The notes under the pieces were generated by a model. That model ran no database searches. It was given only the letters and a program-made list of their open reading frames with translations, and was not told where the DNA came from. A stretch of DNA of 64,000 nucleotides, taken from assembly GCF_009720525.1 (NCBI RefSeq), contig NZ_CP043930.1:62001-126000 (forward strand), given 5' to 3'. The translations under genes were made by a program, and so were the position numbers. The DNA comes from Gimesia benthica (lineage in GTDB: Bacteria > Planctomycetota > Planctomycetia > Planctomycetales > Planctomycetaceae). Within the stretch, counting starts at the first letter, position 1. Each line of letters starts with the position of its first letter. This document shows, in pieces, positions 28,439 through 37,994 of this stretch.

Positions 28439-30541
28439 ATGGCTCACACATCCTTCCGACGAACTTGTCTCGTTTTGACCCTGGCCGGACTCTTCCTGCA
28501 ATCCACCATGATACTGGCAGCAGACAAAGTACAGGACCGCCGCAAAGTGCTCGGTCCCTCCCAGGCAGATCAAAACCTGAGTGATTACTTCAAGCTTCAT
28601 GCAGTGCGACTCGCTGATCGTAGTCTGGCTGACATTAAAGACCTCAAGAGCTGGGAACAGAAGCGAAAGCAATATCGAGAGCAGCTATTCGAAATGCTGG
28701 GACTTTCGCCGCTTCCCCCCAAAACAGATCTGAAACCAGAAATCACAGGTAAGATCGAGAGCGATGGATTCATCGTTGAAAACATCACGTTTCAGTCGCG
28801 TCCCGGGCTGTACGTTACCGGCAATCTCTATCGACCTCTCAAACAGGAAGGGAAGGTTCCCGCCATTCTGTATGTATGTGGGCACGGGGGCGTCAAAAAG
28901 AATGGCATCAGTTACGGAAATAAAGTGCATTACCAGCATCATGGCGAGTGGTTTGCCCGCAATGGTTATGTCTGCCTGACGATTGACACTCTGCAACTGG
29001 GTGAAATCGAAGGGCTGCACCATGGAACTTACAGGGAAGGCATGTGGTGGTGGCTCTCCCGGGGATACACGCCCGCTGGAGTAGAAGCCTGGAACTGTAT
29101 TCGCGCACTGGACTATCTGCAATCACGTCCCGAAGTTGATGGAGAGAAGCTCGGGGTCACCGGACGTTCTGGCGGGGGCGCTTACAGCTGGTGGATCGCA
29201 GCTCTGGACGAGCGCATCAAAGCAGCTGTTCCAGTGGCAGGTATTACGAATCTAAAGAATTATGTCATTGACGGGGCAGTCGAAGGACACTGCGACTGCA
29301 TGTTCATGGTCAATACTTACCAGTGGGACTACGCCCAGGTCGCCGCCCTGGTGGCTCCCCGGCCCCTGTTGATTTCCAACACCGACAAAGACAGTATCTT
29401 CCCCCTGGATGGCGTGGTCGACGTCTATAACTCTACCATGAAGATTTATGAACTATACGGTGTCCCGGAGCATCTGGGACTGCAGATCACAGAAGGCCCC
29501 CATAAGGATACCCAGGAACTGCGAATTCATGCGTTTCGCTGGTTCAACCATTATCTGAAAGGGGATGACTCCTTGATTGAGATGGCTGCCACGAAGTTTC
29601 ACAGTCCTGAAGAATTACGTGTCTTCAAGAAACTGCCCGCAGATCAGAAAAATGCGAAAATCCAGGAATCATTCGTCGCCACAGCCAAGCCAGAGATCCC
29701 GCAAGACTCGGCGGAATGGCACCAGATGACGGAAAAATGGAAAAACCTGTTGCTGAAAAAAACCTTCCGCGCCTGGCCTGAAAAGGTCGATTCGAACGTC
29801 AAGGTAGAAACCAGCCATCGTGATGGTCTTACTCTGAAAACAATTTCGTTTGAGAGTCAGAAACATGTCCCCCTGAAACTGTTCATCGTTCTGCCGGACC
29901 ATTCGAAAACTGTCTCTGAAGTCACTCTGAATGTCTTAAATCAGGCAGAGTGGGAACAATTCCAGTCTACACTGGCTCCCCTCTTTTCTACAAAAGAGGG
30001 CGCAAATCAGTCACCCGAGAAAGCTTCCTCACTCTATAAAGAGATGCAGCAGCGTGTGCAGCAGGAACAGACGGCCCTGGTTTACTTCACTCCACGAGGC
30101 GTGGGACTGGATCAGTGGAATCAGGATCCACGTAAACAGGTTCAGATCCGCCGCCGTTTCTATCTGCTGGGGCAGTCACTGGAAGGGATGCAGATCTGGG
30201 ATATCCGCCAGGCGATTCAGCAACTGGAAGCACAGCCGGAATTCAAAAAGGCAAATCTGACACTAAAGGCCAGCGGAGAAGCTGCCGCCCTCAGTCTGTA
30301 TGCGTCACTGTTCGAACAAGGAATCAGTCAGCTGGAACTGTCCGGCATGCCGGCATCGCACCAGCAGGGGCCTGCACTCCTGAACATTCTGCGATTCCTG
30401 GACCTGCCACAGGCTCTGAGCATGGTCGCCAGTCGTACGCCGGTCAAACTCAAACAGGTTGATCCACAGGACTGGAAATTTGCAATTCAGGTTGGCAAAC
30501 AGATGGGCTGGCAGGAAAAACAGCTGCAAATCGAAAAATAA
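28439..30541 (+). CDS. Secreted alpha/beta-hydrolase (acetyl-xylan-esterase-like) with a large C-terminal region
   Basis: The start at ATG 28439 gives 700 residues and has AGGA seven bases upstream. A signal peptide runs from FRRTCLVLTLAGLFLQ to about residue 28. The hydrolase domain (about residues 120-370) has YVCGHGG as oxyanion region, GRSGGG (Ser about 243) as nucleophile elbow and EGPHKDTQ (His about 352) as the catalytic His. An acid follows ISNTDKDSIFP. The remaining 330 residues include a second alpha/beta-like segment that lacks a nucleophile elbow. Related planctomycete proteins are called acetyl xylan esterases and act on polysaccharide esters outside the cell. The exact substrate is not known. 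Confidence 0.88.
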   Translation: MAHTSFRRTCLVLTLAGLFLQSTMILAADKVQDRRKVLGPSQADQNLSDYFKLHAVRLADRSLADIKDLKSWEQKRKQYREQLFEMLGLSPLPPKTDLKPEITGKIESDGFIVENITFQSRPGLYVTGNLYRPLKQEGKVPAILYVCGHGGVKKNGISYGNKVHYQHHGEWFARNGYVCLTIDTLQLGEIEGLHHGTYREGMWWWLSRGYTPAGVEAWNCIRALDYLQSRPEVDGEKLGVTGRSGGGAYSWWIAALDERIKAAVPVAGITNLKNYVIDGAVEGHCDCMFMVNTYQWDYAQVAALVAPRPLLISNTDKDSIFPLDGVVDVYNSTMKIYELYGVPEHLGLQITEGPHKDTQELRIHAFRWFNHYLKGDDSLIEMAATKFHSPEELRVFKKLPADQKNAKIQESFVATAKPEIPQDSAEWHQMTEKWKNLLLKKTFRAWPEKVDSNVKVETSHRDGLTLKTISFESQKHVPLKLFIVLPDHSKTVSEVTLNVLNQAEWEQFQSTLAPLFSTKEGANQSPEKASSLYKEMQQRVQQEQTALVYFTPRGVGLDQWNQDPRKQVQIRRRFYLLGQSLEGMQIWDIRQAIQQLEAQPEFKKANLTLKASGEAAALSLYASLFEQGISQLELSGMPASHQQGPALLNILRFLDLPQALSMVASRTPVKLKQVDPQDWKFAIQVGKQMGWQEKQLQIEK

Positions 30542-30708
30542 AAGTCACGATTTCTTGATACAGGCAATCACCAGACGCGCTCAGCGTTTGCTCAGAGCGT
30601 GCGCGCCGTTATAATCGACTTACCCTGCCTGAGACGAAAAATGTACGTTTCTGGCAGTCTACAATAATGAGACAGAAATAGAGTTTCCAAGCTTAAAGGT
30701 TTTTCGAC

Positions 30709-31551
30709 GTGAATCGTCCTCCCCATACATCTGCTCCACTTCCTGATCCGACAGCAAACATGACGGAAGGCTGGCACTGCCTGCATCTGTATTACCGTGT
30801 CGATCAGGGAATCCTAAACCAGATTGATCAGTCCACTCGCGACAGCGGTCGTCGGGAACTGGCAGCCATCCTGGACCCCGATCAGGAAGACGCTCCTGTA
30901 CGGATTCAAACGTCTGTCGTTACCGGCCACAAAGCTGATCTGCAGGTATTGATCATGGATCCGGATCCGATCAAGATCGATGGCATTAAACATGCCATTC
31001 GGTCCTGTGGGGTGGGTCCCGCGCTCATTCCCACCTATTCTTTTGTGTCGCTCACGGAGATCTCCGAATACGTTCCCACACTGGAACAGTATGCGGACAA
31101 ACTCAAGCAGGAGGGAACTGATCCTGACAGCCCGGCATTCCAGGCGAAGCTCAAGGCTTACGAAGGACGTCTGCCAGCTATGAATCAACAGCGGGTGTAC
31201 CCCGAATTTCCTGACTTCCCAGTCTGCACTTTCTACCCGATGAATAAATCACGGGTTTCCGGTGCGAACTGGTACATGGAGCCCTTCAGCAGTCGTTATC
31301 ACATGATGGCAGAACACGGTCTGAGCGGCATGAAGTTCGCGGGGCGGGTCGTCCAGGTGATTACAGCTTCAACCGGATTTGACGACTGGGAATGGGGTGT
31401 CACGCTGTGGGGCAGGGCACCAGAACCGATTAAAGAAATCGTGTACACGATGCGGTTCGACAAAGCCTCTGCCAAGTACGCTGAGTTCGGACCCTTCTAT
31501 CTCAGCTATATCATGTCCCCGGAAGAAGCAATCGCCCATCTCAAGCTCTGA
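30709..31551 (+). CDS. hemQ: Coproheme decarboxylase HemQ (chlorite-dismutase family)
   Basis: 280 residues. GTG 30709 is preceded by AAAGGT at the proper distance. It should convert coproheme to protoheme in the coproporphyrin-dependent heme pathway. The catalytic Tyr is in FYPMNKSR (Tyr176), and the proximal His is in AEHGLSG (His203). This is followed by the family block GFDDWEWGVTLWG and MRFDKASAKYAEFGPF. The N-terminus is about 20 residues longer than in Firmicutes relatives. No other heme gene is visible here, so the pathway is spread elsewhere. HemQ rather than a true chlorite dismutase is favoured by the YPMNK motif. Confidence 0.92.
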   Translation: MNRPPHTSAPLPDPTANMTEGWHCLHLYYRVDQGILNQIDQSTRDSGRRELAAILDPDQEDAPVRIQTSVVTGHKADLQVLIMDPDPIKIDGIKHAIRSCGVGPALIPTYSFVSLTEISEYVPTLEQYADKLKQEGTDPDSPAFQAKLKAYEGRLPAMNQQRVYPEFPDFPVCTFYPMNKSRVSGANWYMEPFSSRYHMMAEHGLSGMKFAGRVVQVITASTGFDDWEWGVTLWGRAPEPIKEIVYTMRFDKASAKYAEFGPFYLSYIMSPEEAIAHLKL

Positions 31552-31604
31552 CAAGAGCTCAAGACAGGCGATCATGCTCGACTCATCTATTCGAAACGTT
31601 CCGT

Positions 31605-32591
31605 TTAGCGGCGGAAACGATAATCAGAGTTGGATTCGCTGAAATCAGCTGTCGCCAACTCTGATTTCAGATTGATATCAGTGAAGGAATAGGATTCAAT
31701 CAGAGTCTGTTCATCCAGTTCTTCGGGAGAGGCAGAAGCCATTTCTTCCCGTGGCCAGCCAAAGCCGCGTACGAACACCGGCAGACAGGATTCCTGATCA
31801 ATATAAATCACTGACTTCCGATAGGTCGGTGATTCTTTTGCATTCGCAAAATGAGCGATAAAGCAGTAGCAGTCTTTCCCATCGAACTTCTGATTACTGA
31901 GCATCACACATTCGGTATTCAGATTCTCGGCGAGGTCTTTCTTACGAAAACCAATGATTTCTTCAGCCAAGGCACGGATACCAGCCTTGGTAATGGGATA
32001 ACGTGATTCCTGCAGAGCCAGTGATCCGTGGGGATCCAGCTTCAGTGTCGGCATCAAGCGACCTTTCAGACCGCCCATCTTGACCAGCATTTTCTGATCA
32101 TTTTCCCCGTCAACATAGAGCAGTTCCTGACCTTTGTCTCCCACAATCCACTTCATATAAACACTGAAGGGCTTGTGGCGACATTTCAGGTTAATGACCT
32201 GGTTCTCCGAGAGGGCACCACCAATGTATTCCTGCTTGGAAAAGGTGGTTGTGTAATTTGAGACGGAATCCAGCAGACGACAACCTTTTTCCAGCAGCAA
32301 CTGATTCATCAGCAGAGCCATCCGTCCGGTTAAAGTACCGGGCTGCTGCTGAGTCTGAGCCTGACCATCCTGTTTAATTTCCTGATTGGATTCTGAAAAT
32401 TCCGTTGGTTTATATGCAATCACCGGAACGGGAATCGGTCGGGCAGCGACCACAGCCATATCGTTGGGATCGGCGTCAGCCGGAGATGGATCGTAACTGA
32501 AATACAACACCCCAATCGCAGCAGACAGAATGGCGGAAGCCAGCATGTTCGGTAGTTGTTGTTTGGACCTGTGTTTAAGCATGCGCATCAT
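31605..32591 (-). CDS. DUF1571 membrane-anchored protein
   Basis: The start at ATG 32591 (328 residues) has AAGGAA nine bases upstream; a longer frame to 32666 exists. A short cytoplasmic start is followed by one helix (about residues 16-34) and a Pro/Gln-rich linker. The rest is the DUF1571 domain: KGCRLLDSVSNYTTTFSKQE, NLKCRHKPFSVYMKW, YVDGENDQKML and SVIYIDQESCLPV. The fold is LolA-like (beta half-barrel) and is thought to bind a lipid or ligand outside the inner membrane. It has no operon partner here. Confidence 0.85.
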   Translation of the reverse strand: MMRMLKHRSKQQLPNMLASAILSAAIGVLYFSYDPSPADADPNDMAVVAARPIPVPVIAYKPTEFSESNQEIKQDGQAQTQQQPGTLTGRMALLMNQLLLEKGCRLLDSVSNYTTTFSKQEYIGGALSENQVINLKCRHKPFSVYMKWIVGDKGQELLYVDGENDQKMLVKMGGLKGRLMPTLKLDPHGSLALQESRYPITKAGIRALAEEIIGFRKKDLAENLNTECVMLSNQKFDGKDCYCFIAHFANAKESPTYRKSVIYIDQESCLPVFVRGFGWPREEMASASPEELDEQTLIESYSFTDINLKSELATADFSESNSDYRFRR

Positions 32592-33238
32592 GCGGTACCG
32601 TTCCTTTTCATTAAGAAACTGCAAGGCACCGTCTTGTCTGAACTGAATCCTTGATCCGGGATCCACTCATCCGTGAAAAGACGTCGCTCGGGCTTGCCCG
32701 TCGTGGTGATGTGATCTAGCCAGCACACGGTATTCCCTTTGTGCGTCTGACGGATGTTTGTTCCCATAAAAGTATGTGCTCTCATCAATTTGAAATCGGA
32801 GCGTTCATCGACAAAACGGCCCTGTTTCAAAACCGGAGAACATTACGCAATCTGCGTATTCCCGATCCTGATAGTCTCTGAATCTGCCACAACCTCACTG
32901 TTGTGGGTGGACATTGATCATTTCGGGGGTGGTTATAAAAGAAAAATCGACATCTTTCCCGGGAGATTATTAACAAAACTCGGCCCGCACATTGAATCCT
33001 GCATGTTCTGACGGGCCTCAGGGTTCAGATCAGATCAAACTGACATCTTCAACCAGAAGCCCCCATATTAACAGCCTGAATTAATTCCTGAAATCGGATG
33101 ACAACTCCGTCACAGCAACAAAATACATCAAACACATTTTATTTTTCTAAGAGGCTCATCTAGAATGAGTTATATTCATACAGTTCACAAAACACTCAAC
33201 AGGGATTCCCTGTCTTTGTCTTCGAAAGGGACAACAAG
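32592..33238. other. Intergenic region, 647 bases
   Basis: Between the start of the DUF1571 gene (minus) and the start of the isomerase-like gene (plus). Two overlapping short frames on opposite strands look non-coding. A six-base inverted repeat GGCCCG/CGGGCC around 32983-33019, with a 24-base gap, is too loose to call. A T-rich stretch near 33133-33150 could belong to the promoter of the downstream gene. Confidence 0.4.
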
Positions 33239-34198
33239 ATGCAATTTTCCCGGCGCTCATTCCTCCAGACAGCCACTGCCACTCTGTTCACGGGGGCTTT
33301 TTCTCAAATTGCTTCAAGTGCACTTAGTACAAATTCAGAACCCCGTTTAATGAAACTGGACCTCTCCTGCGGGCGGATTGGAGTGAAAGCAGATCAGAGA
33401 CAGGCCATTGATTATGCACACAAATATGGCTTTGAAGCCGTCGTACCTGATGCCGGCTATCTGGGAAAACTCACCGACAGTCAACTGGACGAATTAAATT
33501 CAGAACTGAAGAGCAAAAAACTGGTTTTTAGTGCAGCGGGGATGCCCGTCGATTTTCGCAATGACGAGGCGAAATTCCAGCAGGGACTACAGGCGCTTCC
33601 CGCCTACGCATCCTCACTTCAACGGGCCGGTGTTACTCGCACAGGCACCTGGCTGATGCCCACGCATGCAGAACTGACCTATAACGCCAACTTCAAACGT
33701 CACGCCAAACGCCTGAAAGCGGTCACACAGATTCTGTCAGACCATGGCCTCCGATTCGGGCTGGAATATGTTGGCCCGAAAACTCTCTGGTCCAGTAAAA
33801 AATACCCGTTCATTCACTCCCTGCCCGAAACCCAGGAACTAATCGCCGCGATTGACGTCAAAGGGGCAGGACTGATTCTGGACAGCTGGCACTGGTACAC
33901 GGCACATGAAACGCAGGATGATATCCTGGCGCTGACCAATGACCAGATCGTTGCCGTTGACCTGAACGACGCACCGAAAGGGCTCGAAATCGATGAGCAG
34001 ATTGACCAGAAACGCGAATTGCCCATGGCGACCGGCGTGATCGATCTGGCCACATTCCTCAATTCCCTGAATGAAATTCGCTACGATGGCCCTGTGAGAG
34101 CAGAACCGTTCAATGCAGCACTCCGCGCAATGCCCGGCGATCAGGCCGTCGCCACTACAGCTAAGGCGATGAAGAAAGCTTTTGCTTTAATCAGCTGA
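33239..34198 (+). CDS. Exported sugar phosphate isomerase/epimerase-like TIM-barrel protein
   Basis: 319 residues. The N-terminus has a twin-arginine-type signal (MQFSRRSFLQTATATLFTG). The rest matches xylose-isomerase-like TIM-barrel proteins. Metal-ligand-type segments include LRFGLEYVG (Glu), LILDSWHWY (Asp, His), IVAVDLNDAP (Asp) and YDGPVRAEPFN (Glu). It probably isomerises or epimerises a sugar or a cyclic polyol outside the cytoplasm. The substrate is not readable. It converges with the YdjY-type gene, and the two overlap by 12 bases. Confidence 0.82.
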   Translation: MQFSRRSFLQTATATLFTGAFSQIASSALSTNSEPRLMKLDLSCGRIGVKADQRQAIDYAHKYGFEAVVPDAGYLGKLTDSQLDELNSELKSKKLVFSAAGMPVDFRNDEAKFQQGLQALPAYASSLQRAGVTRTGTWLMPTHAELTYNANFKRHAKRLKAVTQILSDHGLRFGLEYVGPKTLWSSKKYPFIHSLPETQELIAAIDVKGAGLILDSWHWYTAHETQDDILALTNDQIVAVDLNDAPKGLEIDEQIDQKRELPMATGVIDLATFLNSLNEIRYDGPVRAEPFNAALRAMPGDQAVATTAKAMKKAFALIS

Positions 34199-35164
34199 TT
34201 CATCCTTAGAGGGCTTCTTCTCCTGGGCAATCGAAATTTCAATTGTCACAGGAGTCCCCCGCGGCGGGATCTTGTCCTTATTCGCCTCAAACAGCAGATT
34301 TCCTTCACCAGAGGCAGAGCTTTCAATACTGACATCAATGGTGGCAGTCGGAAAATTGGCGACACAGATCAGGTCACCGCTCTCGGCGTGATAGTATTTT
34401 TCACCGGTCATCTCATCGACGGAGAAACCGCTGCCAGCGAAAACCCAGTCAGCTTCCATCAGCCGCGGACGAGTCTTTTCGTAGAAATCTTTGATCGCTG
34501 CCTGATATGTCTTGTTATCTGATTTCGCCAGGAACTGGTCCCGTTCTTCTTTGGTCATCTCACCGAACCAGATCAATTCTTTATATTTGTCGTCATACCT
34601 TAGTTCGGTCTTTCTGTCGATGACCACACCAGGAGGTAATTGATCCAACTTTGCCGTGAAGTAACGGGAGGTCGAAGAACGCACCCACTTCTGTGCTTCT
34701 TCGCGATGCGTTTTGCCTGCTTTGTCTTTCCATTCCAGAATCAGATTCAGTTTCTGCCCCGTGGGAGGTTTAAATTTGGGAGTGAACTGGACCGGAGTTC
34801 CCGCCTTTGCTCCAATCGCCAGCAGTCCGGCGTGTATCGCTTTCGCTGGAGAATCGATCGATAAAATAGACTCGTGTTCTTTGGTCTGTTTCTTACAACA
34901 GAGCATCTCCAGTACGCCTTCGACCAGACAGACGTGCGTTTTCAAGAATAATTTCTTGTGTTCCAGATCCAGCAACACCGTCTTCTGGGGGTTGAGGGGA
35001 ACCAGTTTCTCCTCAGAATCCTTTGAATCCTGTTTCACGGGTTCGGTAGCCTTGGAATCAGTCACTGTTTTCTGAACCGGTTCCGCGGCGCGTGAAGCAA
35101 TATTCCCAATGAGAATCGACAGCACCAATAACATAAAAGAGAGTTTTGTAAACGAATGCTTCAT
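34187..35164 (-). CDS. Secreted YdjY-domain protein
   Basis: About 325 residues from ATG 35164 (MKHSFTKLSF). A signal peptide ends near IASRAAEP. A polar linker leads to the YdjY-type domain: TVLLDLEHKKLFLKTHVCLVEG, LEMLCCKKQTKEHESIL, AIHAGLLAIGAKAGTPV and DWVFAGSGF. The family is common and conserved in planctomycetes, and its function is unknown. A CC pair and a further Cys could bind metal or form a disulphide. Its 3' end overlaps the isomerase gene by 12 bases on the other strand. Confidence 0.85.
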   Translation of the reverse strand: MKHSFTKLSFMLLVLSILIGNIASRAAEPVQKTVTDSKATEPVKQDSKDSEEKLVPLNPQKTVLLDLEHKKLFLKTHVCLVEGVLEMLCCKKQTKEHESILSIDSPAKAIHAGLLAIGAKAGTPVQFTPKFKPPTGQKLNLILEWKDKAGKTHREEAQKWVRSSTSRYFTAKLDQLPPGVVIDRKTELRYDDKYKELIWFGEMTKEERDQFLAKSDNKTYQAAIKDFYEKTRPRLMEADWVFAGSGFSVDEMTGEKYYHAESGDLICVANFPTATIDVSIESSASGEGNLLFEANKDKIPPRGTPVTIEISIAQEKKPSKDESAD

Positions 35165-35265
35165 CAAATCATCCCACAAAGTGAAGACATAAACTGGCCC
35201 GTCCGAAATCTAGTGTTATTTTAGATACTCATTATCAAAAGTCTTCCCCGATTCGGTGGGAAATC

Positions 35266-36138
35266 TCAGATCTCACCAGAAGAACAGATTTCAGCCAGCC
35301 AGTCAGCGTAATCTGCCACAATCTGCTCGCGCTGCGGCTCAAATTCGAGAGTATGCCGTGCAGCAGGATATGAAATACATCGCTTCTCCACCGATCTGAC
35401 CCGGTCCAGCCAGACTTCGGTAGCCCTGTTATCGATGATCTGATCCTGCCCCGCCAATTGACAGAACACCGGACATTCAATCTGCTCCGCGACCTGGTCT
35501 GCCAGTCGATCCAGCTCCCGATTAGCCAGTAAAAACGAAACGGTGACCTCATGCAGTGCCAGAGGATCATGACGAATAAAGTTCTGCCAGCCGGCGTCTC
35601 CCGTAAACAATGCCGGATCACTGAGCGGAATCGCGACCCGCTTCTGCCTCACTCCCAACTTGTCAGCCAGATTCAGCTGAAGTTTCTGGAAGGGGTTCGG
35701 GCGGACGCGTGCTTTAATCCCCGGATAAAGTAAAGCCAGTCCATCTATCAGGTCAGGTCGTCGAGTCGCCACGACCGCCGCCAGTTTTGCTCCCCAGCTC
35801 ATCGCCTGCAAAATCACTGGCGCAGCTTTTCCTGACGAAGACTGCAGGAAACGAACCTGTGATAAAATCTGTACGGTATCCTGCACCAGTCGTTGCCAGT
35901 GAAGGGTATCGCCACGCTGTTCTCGATTCAGCCCCGATCCACGGCGATCAAAAAAATAGATCTGATAACCACTCTCACAAAGCTGTCGACAGGAGGCTTC
36001 ATACCAGGCGGAATGACTCTGGATTCCGTGGAGCACGACTAAAACCCCTTTGATGTCCTCCGCCTCGGGGCTCCAGACACGCCCCTGCAGCCGGTAATTA
36101 TCAGAGGCAACAAATTCCTGAATGAAGGGTTCTATCAT
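35266..36138 (-). CDS. Alpha/beta-hydrolase (monoglyceride-lipase/lysophospholipase-like)
   Basis: 290 residues without signal peptide. Catalytic residues can be placed: Ser114 in LQAMSWGAK, Asp near 232 in LAGQDQIIDN and His262 in AARHTLEFE. The nucleophile elbow reads A-x-S-x-G instead of the usual G-x-S-x-G. VLHGIQSHSAWYE forms the oxyanion strand, and FFDRRGSGLN is the second strand motif of serine-aminopeptidase-like lipases. It should hydrolyse a small ester. It starts five bases after the macro-domain gene, so both are on one transcript. Confidence 0.85.
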   Translation of the reverse strand: MIEPFIQEFVASDNYRLQGRVWSPEAEDIKGVLVVLHGIQSHSAWYEASCRQLCESGYQIYFFDRRGSGLNREQRGDTLHWQRLVQDTVQILSQVRFLQSSSGKAAPVILQAMSWGAKLAAVVATRRPDLIDGLALLYPGIKARVRPNPFQKLQLNLADKLGVRQKRVAIPLSDPALFTGDAGWQNFIRHDPLALHEVTVSFLLANRELDRLADQVAEQIECPVFCQLAGQDQIIDNRATEVWLDRVRSVEKRCISYPAARHTLEFEPQREQIVADYADWLAEICSSGEI

Positions 36139-36143
36139 AAGGC

Positions 36144-36683
36144 TCAGACAAGCATCGTTTCTAAAACCCGTGCATAGCCACCAAACGTCCCCTGATCAAA
36201 GAGAACAAATTTCACCAGCTCCAGCTGACTGGTCGCTTCCAGACGCGTTGCTACCGTCCGTAACGCCGTTTCCGCCGCTAGATCAACGGGATAGCCATAA
36301 ACTCCGGTACTGATCGAAGGAAACGCCAGGCTCTGACACCGCAGTTTTTCTCCCAGTGAAAGACAGGTCTGATAAGCGGACTCCAGCAGATCCTTCTCCT
36401 GATTTCCACCTCCCCGCCAGATGGGGCCTACCGCATGAAAAATGTATTTTGCCCGCAGGTTTCCAGCGGACGTCTCAACGGCACTTCCCGTCGGGCATCC
36501 ATCCGGGTAACGACGCTTCAGCTCATTCATTACTTCCGGACCAGCGGCAGCATGGATTGCTCCATCCACGCCTCCGCCCCCCGCCAGCATCGCATTCGCG
36601 GCATTGACGATCGCATCCACGCGTTGTGTCGTAATATCTCCCAGAACCAGCTCAATCCGGGCAGATCCAAACTGTACGATCAT
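36144..36683 (-). CDS. Macro-domain protein (O-acetyl-ADP-ribose deacetylase type)
   Basis: 179 residues. It opens with IELVLGDITTQRVDAIVNAANAML and the ligand-binding loop GGGGVDGAIHAAAG. The later loop SISTGVYGYPVDLAA is the second ADP-ribose contact. This is the YmdB/MacroD-type layout, which removes ADP-ribose or O-acetyl-ADP-ribose modifications. It is followed five bases later by an alpha/beta-hydrolase. The pairing of a macro domain with a hydrolase may mean both act on acylated ADP-ribose-like compounds (inference). Confidence 0.9.
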   Translation of the reverse strand: MIVQFGSARIELVLGDITTQRVDAIVNAANAMLAGGGGVDGAIHAAAGPEVMNELKRRYPDGCPTGSAVETSAGNLRAKYIFHAVGPIWRGGGNQEKDLLESAYQTCLSLGEKLRCQSLAFPSISTGVYGYPVDLAAETALRTVATRLEATSQLELVKFVLFDQGTFGGYARVLETMLV

Positions 36684-36823
36684 CGTCTTTCATTCTATGA
36701 TACGGACAACCTGCTGGGTACAGATCAGGTATTGATCTCCGCCTGTAGTATAAAATACGATAGGCGTCTTTCAAAGCGCGAACCCGGAAACAATTCTCAG
36801 CAACGAATGCGAACCCTTTCATC

Positions 36824-37939
36824 GTGATAAAAGTCAGCCTTCTCATTCCGACTCTTGATCAGTCAGGTGCCGAAAAGCAGCTCACTCTGCTGGCGACGTC
36901 TTTACCCCGTGATGAGTTTGATGTGCAGGTCATTGCGCTGACTCGGGGAGGCCCTTATGCGGAGGTACTCCAGCAGCATGATATTCCAGTGACGATCCTC
37001 AAGAAACGATTCAAATTCGACCCGCTGGCATACCGAGCGTTAAAGAAAACTCTGCAACAGCAGCAACCCGATATTCTGCATACCTGGCTATTTGCAGCCA
37101 ACTCTTATGGCAGGATGGCAGTCAAACACCTGTCGTCTTCACAAAAAAAAACCAGGGTCATCGTCTCAGAGCGTTGTGTGGATTCATGGAAAAGTAACTG
37201 GCAACATAATGTCGATCGGCGTCTGTTACCGCAAACGTCACTGCTGGTCGGTAACTCTCTGGGGGTTGTCGACTTTTACAGGGAAAAAGGTGTACCGGAT
37301 TCACTACTGCGAGTCGTTCCTAACGGCATTGTTCTGCCCGATACGACGGTCAATGAAGCAGTTCGTTCACAGCTCTACCAGGAACATGATATCCCCCCGA
37401 ATGCGCGCCTGATTGCCTTCGTGGGACGTCTGGCACGCCAGAAACGTGTCGAAGATCTGCTCTGGGCACTGCAGCTGATTCGTCAGATGAATGAGGATAT
37501 CGTACTGCTCGTAATTGGCGATGGCCCCGAACGAGCAAAGCTGGAGCAGTTGGCTCACAAGTATACGGTCACTCCCAACGTACGGTTCCTGGGCCACCGC
37601 ACCGATGTCGACCGGCTTTTTCCTCTTTTTGAAGTCTTTCAACTGGCCAGCGACTTTGAAGGACAGTCGAACAGCATCATGGAAGCCATGTCATACGGCA
37701 TTCCCGTCGTCGCCAGTGATATTCCCCCCAACCGGGAACTGGTCGTGCATGGTGAAACCGGCTTCCTGACTTCAGTGGGTGACAGTACGGGTTTCGCACA
37801 ATTTGCAGAACGAATCCTGGCAGACCCGCAACTCGCAAAAGATTTAGGAAACGCCGCTCGAAAAAGGATGCAAGAGGAATTCAGTGTCGATAAGATGGTA
37901 GAAGGTTATGCCAGACTCTATCGTGAAGTCCTCCAGTAA
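36824..37939 (+). CDS. GT4-family glycosyltransferase
   Basis: 371 residues from GTG 36824. GT-B fold: N-terminal TLDQSGAEKQLTLLA is the donor/acceptor loop typical of GT4. The C-terminal part has GRLARQKRVEDLLWAL, VIGDGPERAKLE and the E-x7-E motif EGQSNSIME (Glu279 and Glu287). It should transfer a sugar from a nucleotide donor in the cytoplasm, probably for lipid-linked or extracellular polysaccharide. The next gene is an asparagine-synthase-type amidotransferase 55 bases downstream, a common neighbour in exopolysaccharide loci. Confidence 0.9.
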   Translation: MIKVSLLIPTLDQSGAEKQLTLLATSLPRDEFDVQVIALTRGGPYAEVLQQHDIPVTILKKRFKFDPLAYRALKKTLQQQQPDILHTWLFAANSYGRMAVKHLSSSQKKTRVIVSERCVDSWKSNWQHNVDRRLLPQTSLLVGNSLGVVDFYREKGVPDSLLRVVPNGIVLPDTTVNEAVRSQLYQEHDIPPNARLIAFVGRLARQKRVEDLLWALQLIRQMNEDIVLLVIGDGPERAKLEQLAHKYTVTPNVRFLGHRTDVDRLFPLFEVFQLASDFEGQSNSIMEAMSYGIPVVASDIPPNRELVVHGETGFLTSVGDSTGFAQFAERILADPQLAKDLGNAARKRMQEEFSVDKMVEGYARLYREVLQ

Positions 37940-37994
37940 TCGATGTTGCTGACCAGAGCACGTCTCCTGTCCCCCAGCTTTTAGAATTTAGATC

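Noticed and set aside
32588-33011. Two overlapping short open frames in the 647-base intergenic region
   Set aside because: They oppose each other, have no ribosome-binding site and no protein-like pattern.
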